Origin: Mesorhizobium waimense
GTDB taxonomy: Bacteria; Pseudomonadota; Alphaproteobacteria; Rhizobiales; Rhizobiaceae
Direction: 5' to 3'
NCBI RefSeq assembly: GCF_003601975.1
Contig: NZ_QZWZ01000002.1
Coordinates: 467,252 to 531,251, forward strand
DNA length: 64,000 bases
Positions within the stretch are counted from its first letter, which is position 1, and each line of letters opens with the position of its first letter. This document shows positions 1 to 9,609 of this stretch, piece by piece. The translations under genes were made by a program, and so were the position numbers. The notes under the pieces are model-generated. The model was not told the DNA's origin. It ran no database searches and was given only the letters and a program-made list of their open reading frames with translations.

Positions 1-3000
1 ACTTCGCCGCGCCTGACGGACTGGCTTCGCAGCCCCGACAACGCGGCGCTCGCCCGCGACGATCTGCAAAACCTGTCCTGGTTCGAAGGCTTCGGGCGCG
101 GCGCGACAAATACGCTCTCCCGCTCGGGTGATCGCCTGAGCCAGATGGGCAATCAATTCATGCTCGAACAGACGGCAGGCCGCGCCTCTGATCGGGACAA
201 GAGTTTCGGCCAAATCCTAGAAAGCGAACAGACAGGCTCCGGTCTGCGCGACATGCAGGGCCAGCCGCTCAAGACCTGGACGGGCTCCGAATACCTTGGC
301 GCGTTCGGGCGGTGGGTCGACGCCCGCTATGCCGACATGATCGGTACGGATGACGCGGCTGCGGCGACGCAGTTTGCGGCGGGCGTCAAAGACAGCCAAG
401 ACCGTCTTGCGGCAACGCCGAAATCGGCAACAGCTCAGGCGTTCGAAAGTGCGGCAATCGTCAAGGATGCTACGCCCGGCGAGGCGCTTGCGAACTTCGG
501 CGCGGCGTTCCTTCGCAATCCTGTCGGCGGCTTGTCGTGGGCTCTGGAAACAGCTGGCGAAAGTGCGCCACAACTCGCGGCGGCGCTGGTGGCTGGCCGG
601 ATCAGTCCATCGGCTGGCGTCGCGGCGCTCGGCGGCGGCTCCTACGTGACCGAACGGTACACCGCGCCGGCTGACTTCTTGTCTGAAAAGGGGATCGACC
701 TCGGCAAGCCGGAAGACGTGCAACGCCTTCTGGCTGATCCGAAGATCATGGAAGAGGCGGCAAATCGCGGTGTCATTCGCGGCTCGATTGTCGGCGCGTT
801 CGATCTGCTCTCTGGCGGTCTCGCCGGCAAGGCTCTGGTACACAATCCGATTGTCGAGGCGATTGCGCAGAGCGCTCAACAGGCGATCCTCGGCGCTGCC
901 GGCGAATACTCCGCTCGCGTCGCCGCGGGCCAGCCTGTCGACTGGAACGATGTCATCGCTGAGGGCGTGGCTGAGATCGCGACCGCGCCGGTTGAAATGG
1001 GCGCGGCTGGCCGGGAGTTCGCCGCCAATCGGCGCAAGGCCAAGGTCGCTGAGGGCACGGTTGCCCAGCTTGGCGAGATATCGGCCAATGCCCAGGCGTC
1101 TCAGGTGCGCGCGCGGACGCCTGACACCTTCCGCCAGTTTGTCGAGGCGGCGACGGCGAACGGGCCGGTCGAGAACGTCTATGTTCCGGCCGAACAGTTC
1201 GCCACATACTTCCAAAGCCTCGGCGTCGATCCTCATGCGCTTGTCGATGAGCTTGAGGGCATGAGCCGCGACGATCTCGACGTTGCTCTTGCGGGCGGCG
1301 GGGATCTTCAAATTCCGACTGCCACCTATGCCGCGAAGCTCGCCGGCACGGATCACGATGCTTTCCTTATGGAGAACATGCGGTTCGATCCGAACGAATT
1401 CACGGCGCTGGAGGCGAAGGAGTTCAATGAGCGCGCGCAAGACGCGCTTGACGAAGCCTGGCAAGTGGCTGAGGCGGATCGCCTGGACGAAGAGGCGTCG
1501 CGGTCCCACGAACAGCAAATCTATGACACGATGGTCTCGCAGCTGCGCGCGGCCGGGCGGTCGACGGACGTAGCCACGACTGAGGCGGCGCTCTACCCGG
1601 CGTTCTATCGGACCATGGCCGAACGCTCGGGCCAGACCGTCGAAGACTTCATGCGGGCTTATCCGCTGCCGCAAGTGCGCGGATCGCTGCCTGAGGGCAT
1701 GCAGTTCCGCGACGTTGACGCATTGAACCGGACGCTGGCCGAAGCCCGCGCCCAACGCTCTGCCGGTCTCGACAAGCGGCAATCGCTGCTGGAGTTCATT
1801 TCCGATTACGGCGGGATCAATGATGTCGGCGGCGACATCAAGGCGATGGATGCCGCCACGATCAAGCGGAAGGGCAAGAAGACGCTCAAGATCGCGCGCG
1901 GGACAATAGCCGGCGTGCGCGACATGTTCGGGCAGGCGAGCGGCAAAAAGCACGGGCTTGATGACGTGGCCCAGGCCGCGATTGAGGCCGGGTTTCTGGC
2001 GAACGATCCGGTGGCGACCGAATACCGCAACGCGATCAAGGAAGGCAGGCAAGTGCCGAATATCGGCAAGGCGCTGCTCGACGCGATCGGCCGCGAAATG
2101 CGCGGCGAGGCGGATCACGCCGCACCGGTTGACGCGGCCAAGGCGGATCACAATGCGCAGCTTGATCAGATTGAGGCGTACCTGTCGGGCTTGGGCGTCT
2201 CGCTCGATGACAGTGATGCCGCGATCCGTGAGGCTGTCCAGGCTGATCAGGCAGATGAGGCAAAGAAGTACGCCCAGCCGGCCTATCACGGCACGCCGCA
2301 TCTGTTCGACAAGTTCTCAACGGATCACATCGGCACGGGCGAGGGCGCTGGCATCCCAGGCCATCAATACGTAGGCCACGAAAGCCAGAAAACCAACTAT
2401 GTCATCTATGACGACAGCCGCGTTGCCGTCACCTCGTTTGAGCAATCCGGCGACGTGCGCGGCCCGCGCGGCTCGATCCAATTCCCAGGCGGCGGCGTCG
2501 GCAACGGCGACACGGTTGTTCGGCTGTTCGAAAGCGCCGATCTGTCCACATTCCTGCATGAGAGCGGGCATTACTTCCTGACGGTGCTGCGCGATCTCGC
2601 CGACAAGGGCGAGGCGTCCGCCGCTGGCGACATGGGCAGCGTCAAGGAATGGTGGAGTGCGAACGCCGACGCCGTGGCGAAAGACGCCATGCGCGTCATG
2701 CCCGATGTCACCCTGACCGCCGACGATGTGAACGCGGCGATCAACAACGGCACGACCGGCGATCTGATGAAGGACGCAGCCATTGATGTCGGCATGCAAG
2801 AGCAATGGGCGCGCGGGTTCGAGAGCTACCTAATGGAAGGCAAAGCGCCGTCCATCGAACTGCGCGGCGCTTTCGAGAAATTCCGCTCCTGGCTGATTTC
2901 GGTCTATCGCCGGCTGGCCGGCCTCAACGTCACTGTGTCTGACGGCATTCGCGAGGTCTTTGACCGCATGATTGCCTCTGACGAAGAGATCGCCAAGGCC

Positions 3001-6000
3001 AAGGATCAGGCTGGCGATCGTGGCCCGATCTTCGCGACAGCTGAGGAAATGGGCCTGACGCCCGGCGAATTCGCGTCGCTCCTCAAGCTGCGCGATCAGG
3101 CTGAGGATGACGCCAAGGCGCGACTGCTGCGCGAGGCCATGGCTCCGGTGAAGCGCGCGCAAGAGAAGTGGTTCAAGGATGAGCGCGCCAAGGTGCGCGA
3201 TGAGGTTGAAGGCAACGTCAACACCTATCGCTACTATCGGGCGATGGAGTGGATGGGCAACCGTCGCTGGTGGGGCGAGGGCAAGCCGGAAGACATGCCC
3301 GATATCCGCTTGTCCAAGGATATCCTTGTGGAGCTCTATGGCGAGGGCGTCTTGAAGACGCTGCCGCGCGGCATGCAGACCATGTACGCGGTCGAGGGCG
3401 GGATTGACCCTGACGAAGCTGCCGGCTGGTTTGGCTTCGACAGTGGCGATGAGCTTATCCAGGCGATGGAAAAAGCGCCGCCGCGCAAGCAAGCCATTGA
3501 GGCCGAAACAGACAAGCTGATGCGCGAGCGGCATGGCGACGTGCTGACTGATGGGTCGATCGAGGCTGAGGCGCTGGCCGCGCTGCACAGTGACAGGCGC
3601 GGGCAATGGATTGCCGCCGAACTCAAGGCCGTTGTCGAGGTCGCGGGAACCGGCATTGGCATGACCGCGAAAGAAGCGCGCGCCACGGCTCGGGCGTCGA
3701 TTGCGCGGATGCGCGTCCGCGATGCCGTGAACTCGATCCGTTTCCTGGCCGCCGAACGCAAAGCCGCTGATGAGGCCGCGAAGCTCGGCGCGATGCTGGC
3801 GCGTGACAAGGTATGGGTCGATGCCGCGCGCCGTCGCATCGAAAGCAAGGCGCGCGCGGCGTCGAAGGGCAAGACCTCGCCCGATACCGTCGCCACGGCG
3901 ATCAACGCCTACAACGAGAAGTTCGCGACGACGCAAAGCACGTTCACGGTTCCTGATCGCGAGGCCGTCAGCAAGTCGGGCAACGCCTTCACGATCAAGG
4001 GCGGCGAGCGCACCGCGACATCGCACGGCTATAACGATCTGGTCGCTCGCCTGATCGAAACGAAGCGTCGCCAACTGCTCAACCATGCGCTCTACATGGA
4101 AGCGCGCAACGTGATCGGCGAAGTCGACAAGGCGGAAAACTTCGTTGCCAAGCTGGCGAAGAAATCGACGCGAGAGAAGATCGCGGGCGCTGGCCGGAGA
4201 GAGAACGCGCGGGTCGACTATCTGAGCGCTATCGATGAACTCCTTGAGCGCTACGACTTCCGCAAGCTGAGTGGGGCCGCTGAGAGCCGGCGAGGGGCGC
4301 TGAATGCCTTCGTGGCCGCGATGACGGCTGCTGGCCGGGAGAACGAGCTTGCCATTCCTGAGGGCGTCCTGAGCGACGCAGCGCGCCGTCCCTACAAAAC
4401 CTTGCCGGTCGAAGAACTGCGGGGCGTGGTCGACACGCTTAAGAACCTGGAGCATGTGGCGCTTCGCTGGAACAAGCTGATCGACACGCAAAAGCAACGC
4501 GATCTCGACGCGGTGATTGTCGATGTCGTCGCCGCCTTCGATGCGAACATGCCCAAGCGCCCGCCTGGTCGCGTCGGCACAAAGCGCGAATCGCTGCGGC
4601 ATTCCGTGCGCCAGTTCTTTGACCTTGTGCTGAACGCCGGAACGATCCTTAGAGAGATCGACGGGTTCAAGGACATGGGCGCGGCCTATCGCAACATCAA
4701 GACGCCGATTGATGAGGCGGCGGATCGGCTGACCGCGCGCAAGGAAAAGGCGGCGAGCGATCTGGAAAGCCTCTATGCGGTCTACGCCAAGGAAGATCGC
4801 CGCCGCATGGCTGTTCGTCATCATATCCCTGAGCTTGGCTATGCGCTTTCGAAGTGGGAACGGATCGCGGTCGCGCTTAACCTCGGCAACGAAGGCAACC
4901 GGGCGAGGCTGACCGATACCAAAGTTCGGGGATCTTTGACTGAGGCGCAAATCTCGGCGGTGATCGCCAAGCTCGATGCGCGCGACGCCGATTTCGTGCA
5001 GTCGGTCTGGGATTATGTCGGATCGTTCCGCGACGATATCGCCGCTCGCGAGCGCCGGGCAACTGGCGTCGAACCGCAATGGGTCGAGGCAACGCCGGTC
5101 GATATCGCCGGGAAGACGCTCAAGGGCGGCTATTACCCGTTGAAGTACGATCCGCGCCTGTCGTCGCTCGCGCGTGACGATGAAACGAATGATATCGCCA
5201 CGGCGCTCCAGGCTGGCCGGTTCGGCAAGGCGCAGACGCGCCAAGGTCACCTCAAGGAACGTGCGCGGTCCTCGGGCCGCGATGTCGAGCTTGATATGTC
5301 GGTGCTGCATCGCCACGTCAACCAAGTCATCTATGACCTGGAGCTAAGCGAGCCGGTCGCGAATTCGTGGCGTATCCTCCAGAGCGGCGAGGTCCGCTCG
5401 GCGTTCATGGACGCCGGCAAGCAGGCAGATTTTGACGCGCTCGAAATCTGGCTCAAGGACGTGGCTGAGGGCGAGTTGAAATCGGCCGATTTGGTCGGTC
5501 GGGCGGCGCGAACGCTCAAGTCGAATTTCACCGCGGCTAAATTGGCATTCAACCTTTCGACGGTTGCGATGCAGGTTACCGGCCTGTCTCAGTCGATGGT
5601 TGTTGTCGGCAAGAAAGACATGGCCGTTGGCATCATGCAGGCGGCGAAAAACCCGATCAGCATGGCGCGCGACATTGCGGCCAAGTCGCAGTTCATGGCT
5701 ACACGCCAGACCACGTTCAACAAGGATATCTTTGATTTCTATTCCGATCCGAAGACCGGGCCGGTTGCCTCGCGCTGGGGTGAGATCAAAGCCGAGATCG
5801 TCGGGCCGCTGGCGTTCTGGCTGATGACCAAGACGCAATGGTATCTGGCGGACGTTCCTACATGGCTTGCCGGCTATCGGCAGGGCTTGCGGCAGAATGG
5901 CAACGATGAGACGAAGGCCGTCGCCCATGCCGATGCCGTGGTGAAGCGCGCCCAGGCGTCCGGTCTGTTTGCCGATCGCTCGGCGGTCGAGCGCGGGTCA

Positions 6001-6597
6001 GTATCGCGCACCGCGCGGCAGAATGACGTTGTGCGGCTGTTCACGGCGCTTGGCTCGTACATGTTCGCCAAGTTCAACGTCGCCTATGAGCGCACCGCCA
6101 AGGCCAAGCGTTTAATCGGCGATGAGGGTTTGTCGGCTCGCTCGGGGCAGGAGGCGCTTTCCTGGACGCTGGACATGGCTTTCCTGTTCACGCTGGAGGC
6201 GGTGATCGGCGCGGCGATCAAGGGCCAGCTGCCAAGCGGCGACGGCGGCGATGACGATGACGGCTGGATGGCCTTCCTCGCCAAGCAGACGGGATTTTCG
6301 GTCATGGCGACGATCCCCGGCGTTCGCGACATCACCGGCCCGCTGCAAGGCTTTGACGGCGGCGGCTCATATGGGTCGATCACCAAGGAAATCGCAACGC
6401 CGTTTCTGGAGGGCGGCAAGTCAGTCCAGAAGGGGGAGGTGCGCAAGCAGTTCATCAAGTCGATCGTCAACGCGACCGGTCTGGCTACCGGCCTGCCGGC
6501 GACGCAAATCAACCGCGCCGTTGACGCCGCCTGGAGGCAGGCTGACGGCAAGGATGTTTCGCCGCTCGAATACCTGCTTGGCCGTCTTGGGAAATGA
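1..6597 (+). CDS. Giant phage polyvalent protein with zincin-like motif (5' partial)
   Basis: The frame is open from base 1, so the gene starts outside the window; the first in-window ATG (145) is internal. About 2198 residues are visible, with no signal peptide. Near residue 762 is YHGTPHLFDKF followed by GTGEG, the start of an ADP-ribosyltransferase-like polyvalent domain. Near 853 is LHESGHYFL, an HExxH zincin motif, followed by ARGFESYL, a possible third ligand. Long alpha-helical stretches follow, and the last third resembles the LPD38-type domain of large podoviral proteins. Such proteins are usually packaged in the capsid and ejected with DNA; that role is inferred. The ADP-ribosyltransferase-like segment looks internally shortened. 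The next gene is the tail fibre, consistent with a late operon. Confidence 0.8.
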   Translation, partial: TSPRLTDWLRSPDNAALARDDLQNLSWFEGFGRGATNTLSRSGDRLSQMGNQFMLEQTAGRASDRDKSFGQILESEQTGSGLRDMQGQPLKTWTGSEYLGAFGRWVDARYADMIGTDDAAAATQFAAGVKDSQDRLAATPKSATAQAFESAAIVKDATPGEALANFGAAFLRNPVGGLSWALETAGESAPQLAAALVAGRISPSAGVAALGGGSYVTERYTAPADFLSEKGIDLGKPEDVQRLLADPKIMEEAANRGVIRGSIVGAFDLLSGGLAGKALVHNPIVEAIAQSAQQAILGAAGEYSARVAAGQPVDWNDVIAEGVAEIATAPVEMGAAGREFAANRRKAKVAEGTVAQLGEISANAQASQVRARTPDTFRQFVEAATANGPVENVYVPAEQFATYFQSLGVDPHALVDELEGMSRDDLDVALAGGGDLQIPTATYAAKLAGTDHDAFLMENMRFDPNEFTALEAKEFNERAQDALDEAWQVAEADRLDEEASRSHEQQIYDTMVSQLRAAGRSTDVATTEAALYPAFYRTMAERSGQTVEDFMRAYPLPQVRGSLPEGMQFRDVDALNRTLAEARAQRSAGLDKRQSLLEFISDYGGINDVGGDIKAMDAATIKRKGKKTLKIARGTIAGVRDMFGQASGKKHGLDDVAQAAIEAGFLANDPVATEYRNAIKEGRQVPNIGKALLDAIGREMRGEADHAAPVDAAKADHNAQLDQIEAYLSGLGVSLDDSDAAIREAVQADQADEAKKYAQPAYHGTPHLFDKFSTDHIGTGEGAGIPGHQYVGHESQKTNYVIYDDSRVAVTSFEQSGDVRGPRGSIQFPGGGVGNGDTVVRLFESADLSTFLHESGHYFLTVLRDLADKGEASAAGDMGSVKEWWSANADAVAKDAMRVMPDVTLTADDVNAAINNGTTGDLMKDAAIDVGMQEQWARGFESYLMEGKAPSIELRGAFEKFRSWLISVYRRLAGLNVTVSDGIREVFDRMIASDEEIAKAKDQAGDRGPIFATAEEMGLTPGEFASLLKLRDQAEDDAKARLLREAMAPVKRAQEKWFKDERAKVRDEVEGNVNTYRYYRAMEWMGNRRWWGEGKPEDMPDIRLSKDILVELYGEGVLKTLPRGMQTMYAVEGGIDPDEAAGWFGFDSGDELIQAMEKAPPRKQAIEAETDKLMRERHGDVLTDGSIEAEALAALHSDRRGQWIAAELKAVVEVAGTGIGMTAKEARATARASIARMRVRDAVNSIRFLAAERKAADEAAKLGAMLARDKVWVDAARRRIESKARAASKGKTSPDTVATAINAYNEKFATTQSTFTVPDREAVSKSGNAFTIKGGERTATSHGYNDLVARLIETKRRQLLNHALYMEARNVIGEVDKAENFVAKLAKKSTREKIAGAGRRENARVDYLSAIDELLERYDFRKLSGAAESRRGALNAFVAAMTAAGRENELAIPEGVLSDAARRPYKTLPVEELRGVVDTLKNLEHVALRWNKLIDTQKQRDLDAVIVDVVAAFDANMPKRPPGRVGTKRESLRHSVRQFFDLVLNAGTILREIDGFKDMGAAYRNIKTPIDEAADRLTARKEKAASDLESLYAVYAKEDRRRMAVRHHIPELGYALSKWERIAVALNLGNEGNRARLTDTKVRGSLTEAQISAVIAKLDARDADFVQSVWDYVGSFRDDIAARERRATGVEPQWVEATPVDIAGKTLKGGYYPLKYDPRLSSLARDDETNDIATALQAGRFGKAQTRQGHLKERARSSGRDVELDMSVLHRHVNQVIYDLELSEPVANSWRILQSGEVRSAFMDAGKQADFDALEIWLKDVAEGELKSADLVGRAARTLKSNFTAAKLAFNLSTVAMQVTGLSQSMVVVGKKDMAVGIMQAAKNPISMARDIAAKSQFMATRQTTFNKDIFDFYSDPKTGPVASRWGEIKAEIVGPLAFWLMTKTQWYLADVPTWLAGYRQGLRQNGNDETKAVAHADAVVKRAQASGLFADRSAVERGSVSRTARQNDVVRLFTALGSYMFAKFNVAYERTAKAKRLIGDEGLSARSGQEALSWTLDMAFLFTLEAVIGAAIKGQLPSGDGGDDDDGWMAFLAKQTGFSVMATIPGVRDITGPLQGFDGGGSYGSITKEIATPFLEGGKSVQKGEVRKQFIKSIVNATGLATGLPATQINRAVDAAWRQADGKDVSPLEYLLGRLGK

Positions 6598-6664
6598 TCG
6601 CGTGAAGTTCTAGGCCGCAACCATCGGCCCCTATCGTGCCCGAAACATTTGGGCGCGAGATCAC

Positions 6665-9370
6665 ATGACTGTTCCAAGCGAAACTAACCGTTCCGGCCCC
6701 TACAACGGCAACGGGGTCACGACCGCGTTTGATTATGAATTTCGGATTGTCGATGAGAGCTATCTCAGGGCGATCAAGGCTGATGCCGCTGGCGTCGAAA
6801 CGGTTCTGACCCTCACGGCCGATTACGCGGTTACAGGGGTGAGAGCGCCTGAGGGCGGCCAAGTCGTGCTAACTGTGGCATTGCCTACCGGACAGACGCT
6901 GACGCTCCTACCGCACGTTCCCTTCACACAGGAAATCGATCTTGAAAACCAAGGCGCTTACTACGCCGAGACGGTTGAGACCGGCCTTGATCTTGCCGTC
7001 ATGCGCGATCAGCAATTGCAGGAACAAATCAACCGCGCCGTCACCATTCCGGCGTCGGAAGACCCTGCCCAGCTTGATGGTTTGGTGCACGACATCTTGC
7101 GGCTGGCTGACAGCGCCGACGAGATCGATACTGTCGCGGGGATTGAGGATGACGTGACTACGGTTGCGGGCATAGCTGCGGAAGTTGTCGCCGCTGGCCC
7201 GGCCGCAACCGCTGCGGCGGCGTCTGCTGTGACGGCATGGGAGTGGGCTCAAAAGGATGAGGACGTTGCTGTAAACGACGGCGTTCACGCGCCTGGGTTT
7301 TCCGCGTTCAATTGGATGCGCAAGGCGCTGGGCTATGCAGCTTCGGCTTCGGCTTCGGCTATCGCTGCGGCGGCGTCGGCGGCAAGTATCAACCTGCCTC
7401 CGGTCTCGGCCGACACGTTCCTCCAGGCTAAGCCGGATGCTTCCGGCTATCTTACGAAGACGGCCGCCCAGGTCCGCGACATTCTCGGCTCGCCCTTCAT
7501 CAACTCCTTTGCGCGCACGCCGGCCGCCGATGGCGTCACCAATGATGTGGCTGCTCTTGTGGCGCTGGAAGCGACCGCCGAAGAGGTGATCCGCCTCAAG
7601 AATGCCAGCTATTTCATAGGCACCAATTACACGCCGACAAAGACGCTGCGGTTCTCATCTGGAACGAAGTTCTTGGTTGCCAATGGCGTGACGGTCGACT
7701 TCAATTTAGCCGAGCCTGAAATACATGCGCCCAAGAAGCAAAGGTTCTATCTCACTGGCACTGGCGCTATCGCCGGCCTGCAAAAGAGCTATGCCGGATG
7801 GTTTGCCGGCGACAACCTGAACACGGCGACCAATTCACTGACGCTGCTGCAGAAATGGGCGGACAGTGTAACAATCGGCGGCGAATTGAAGGCCACGCTC
7901 GGGTACTACACCACCGATGGCTCGGCCTATATCGAATGCACCAAGGGCCAGCAGGTATCCTCCGACAAGGGTGCATCCAATGCCAAGCTGGTGTTTTCCG
8001 GCACGGCAACGCGTGGCTTCCGGTTCTCATCGCAACTCTATGGCTCGGTCAAGCAGGTACGCTTCGAGCGCCAGACCCCGAACATAGCGCCCACTGTTGG
8101 TGACTGCATTCTGTTCGACAGTGGCTCGCAGGCTCGCGGCGTGGTCGATCAGATATCTACGGACGGCTGCTACGTTGGCGTCCATGCGGTTTCGGGATGG
8201 GTGACGAGTTCGCGGCAGACATCGACCGACACGCGCTACTCGGCATTCTTTATCGACGGCACAAACGAAATCCATCTTGCACCCGGATGCGTCTTTGCCG
8301 CGAATAGCTCATGGATCACGATGACCGGGATAACCGGCACGTTCCAGAGCGGCGAGACGGTCACGTTCTCTGGTGGCTCTGGGACGATCTTCAAGGACGC
8401 AAGCAACAACTACAAGGGCGTGTTCACCGCCACGGTTCCGACCGTCAGCCAGGTTCTGACCGGAAGCACGTCTGGGGCTACCGGCACGCTCGCCACCAAG
8501 GTCAACGGTCATACCAATGGCGGCATCCGCATTTATGGCCGCTGCCATGCTGGCGTCTACGATGGTACGGAAGTCTCAGGCGGGGACTATCCACTGCTGA
8601 TCGATGCGCTTAGCACCTCGAACGCGGATCGCTCGCTGTTCCACGTCTTCAATGGATGCCTGTTCGATAGCGCTATGATCACGGCTGCGGCGGTCTTCAA
8701 GGCTGTTGGCACCAAGTTCTTTGGGTGCTGGTTCTCATCGTTCCTTACCGCCACCGGGCTCTATCTGGCCGACGCTGTTCACACGGTCGTTGAGGGCTGC
8801 CAGTGGACCTATGTTGGCGGTCGGTGCATCCTGGTGGATACTGGGTCAAAAGACACCCAGATCAGCGGCGGTCTTATGGCTGATATCAACGCCAGCAACA
8901 CGGCCAACCTGCCGGCAATCCAGTTCGTCTCTGGGACGACAGGCAAGGTCCGTGATGTCACTATCGGCACAAATCTCGGCTACGGCCCGAACAACCCGAC
9001 GCGGGGCGTCCAGATCGACGCTGGCGCGAATGGGATTACGCTCGACAACATCGACGCTTCGCTTTGCACAACGCCAATCGTGGACAACGGCACCGGGACA
9101 ATCATCCGCAATTGCGCCGGGGCTAAGACCAACAACCAGGGGGCGGGCGTAGTCAACTCGGCGGCTTCGTCGGCGGTCATAAACCACGGCCTCGGCTTCA
9201 CGCCTGCCGTTACGGACATTCGCATCACGCCGACAACAAGCCTTGCGACATCGACCCTGACCGGCTTCTGGGTCAGCGCCGCTACGGCCACGACATTCAC
9301 TGTCACCGTGAACGCGGCGGCTAGCGCGAACTGGTTCTTCGGCTGGGAAGCCCGGATAAAGAACGCCTGA
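6665..9370 (+). CDS. Phage tail fibre / tailspike
   Basis: 901 residues. The N-terminus (SGPYNGNGVTTAFDYEFRI, then LPTGQTLTLLPHVPFTQEIDL and LDLAVMRDQQLQEQINRA) matches the virion-attachment domain of T7 gp17-like fibres. An Ala-rich helical stretch follows (about 170-245). The remainder is repetitive, Gly/Thr/Asn-rich, beta-strand sequence typical of a right-handed beta-helix spike, possibly with polysaccharide-binding or depolymerising activity, though no catalytic residue can be assigned. A short beta domain ends the protein (about 840-901). It lies 67 bases after the giant virion protein. Receptor is unknown; rhizobial surface polysaccharide is the likely target (inference). Confidence 0.85.
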   Translation: MTVPSETNRSGPYNGNGVTTAFDYEFRIVDESYLRAIKADAAGVETVLTLTADYAVTGVRAPEGGQVVLTVALPTGQTLTLLPHVPFTQEIDLENQGAYYAETVETGLDLAVMRDQQLQEQINRAVTIPASEDPAQLDGLVHDILRLADSADEIDTVAGIEDDVTTVAGIAAEVVAAGPAATAAAASAVTAWEWAQKDEDVAVNDGVHAPGFSAFNWMRKALGYAASASASAIAAAASAASINLPPVSADTFLQAKPDASGYLTKTAAQVRDILGSPFINSFARTPAADGVTNDVAALVALEATAEEVIRLKNASYFIGTNYTPTKTLRFSSGTKFLVANGVTVDFNLAEPEIHAPKKQRFYLTGTGAIAGLQKSYAGWFAGDNLNTATNSLTLLQKWADSVTIGGELKATLGYYTTDGSAYIECTKGQQVSSDKGASNAKLVFSGTATRGFRFSSQLYGSVKQVRFERQTPNIAPTVGDCILFDSGSQARGVVDQISTDGCYVGVHAVSGWVTSSRQTSTDTRYSAFFIDGTNEIHLAPGCVFAANSSWITMTGITGTFQSGETVTFSGGSGTIFKDASNNYKGVFTATVPTVSQVLTGSTSGATGTLATKVNGHTNGGIRIYGRCHAGVYDGTEVSGGDYPLLIDALSTSNADRSLFHVFNGCLFDSAMITAAAVFKAVGTKFFGCWFSSFLTATGLYLADAVHTVVEGCQWTYVGGRCILVDTGSKDTQISGGLMADINASNTANLPAIQFVSGTTGKVRDVTIGTNLGYGPNNPTRGVQIDAGANGITLDNIDASLCTTPIVDNGTGTIIRNCAGAKTNNQGAGVVNSAASSAVINHGLGFTPAVTDIRITPTTSLATSTLTGFWVSAATATTFTVTVNAAASANWFFGWEARIKNA

Positions 9371-9426
9371 CGCGACCGCGAAGAAACCGCATTGCAATCA
9401 GGTGGCTATGGTGCGATGGAAAGAGA

Positions 9427-9603
9427 ATGACCCAGCCGAAACCTTACTTTGCGATCGCAGCGGCGCTTCTCGTCGTCGGATTGGCCATCTTCGGCCATTC
9501 GAGATCAACCGTCATGCCCGGCGCCATCGAGAAATGCATGAGCGAAGCGGAAAAGACAGCACCGCAAGGCGTCCCTTACTCCGTGGCGTGCCCTGGCTTC
9601 TGA
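9427..9603 (+). CDS. Small phage membrane protein
   Basis: 58 residues. The start is supported by GGAAAGAGA immediately upstream. One hydrophobic segment (YFAIAAALLVVGLAIFG, residues 7-23) is followed by a short polar tail with two cysteines (EKCMSEAEK, VACPGF). It sits between the tail fibre and the GT-C gene, whose ATG begins seven bases after this stop, so co-translation is likely. A longer frame overlapping it (9402-9632) is Arg-rich and lacks family features, so this one is preferred. Function unknown; it could be an accessory subunit for the following membrane enzyme. Confidence 0.55.
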   Translation: MTQPKPYFAIAAALLVVGLAIFGHSRSTVMPGAIEKCMSEAEKTAPQGVPYSVACPGF

Positions 9604-9609
9604 CAGGGC

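Noticed and set aside
217..2301. Long open frame (694 codons) on the minus strand inside the giant virion gene
   Set aside because: Arg/Leu-rich antisense frame with no family motif; it mirrors the third-position GC bias of the plus-strand gene.
2830..5325. 831-codon minus-strand frame
   Set aside because: Same antisense shadow effect; the plus strand carries a continuous protein with recognisable domains.
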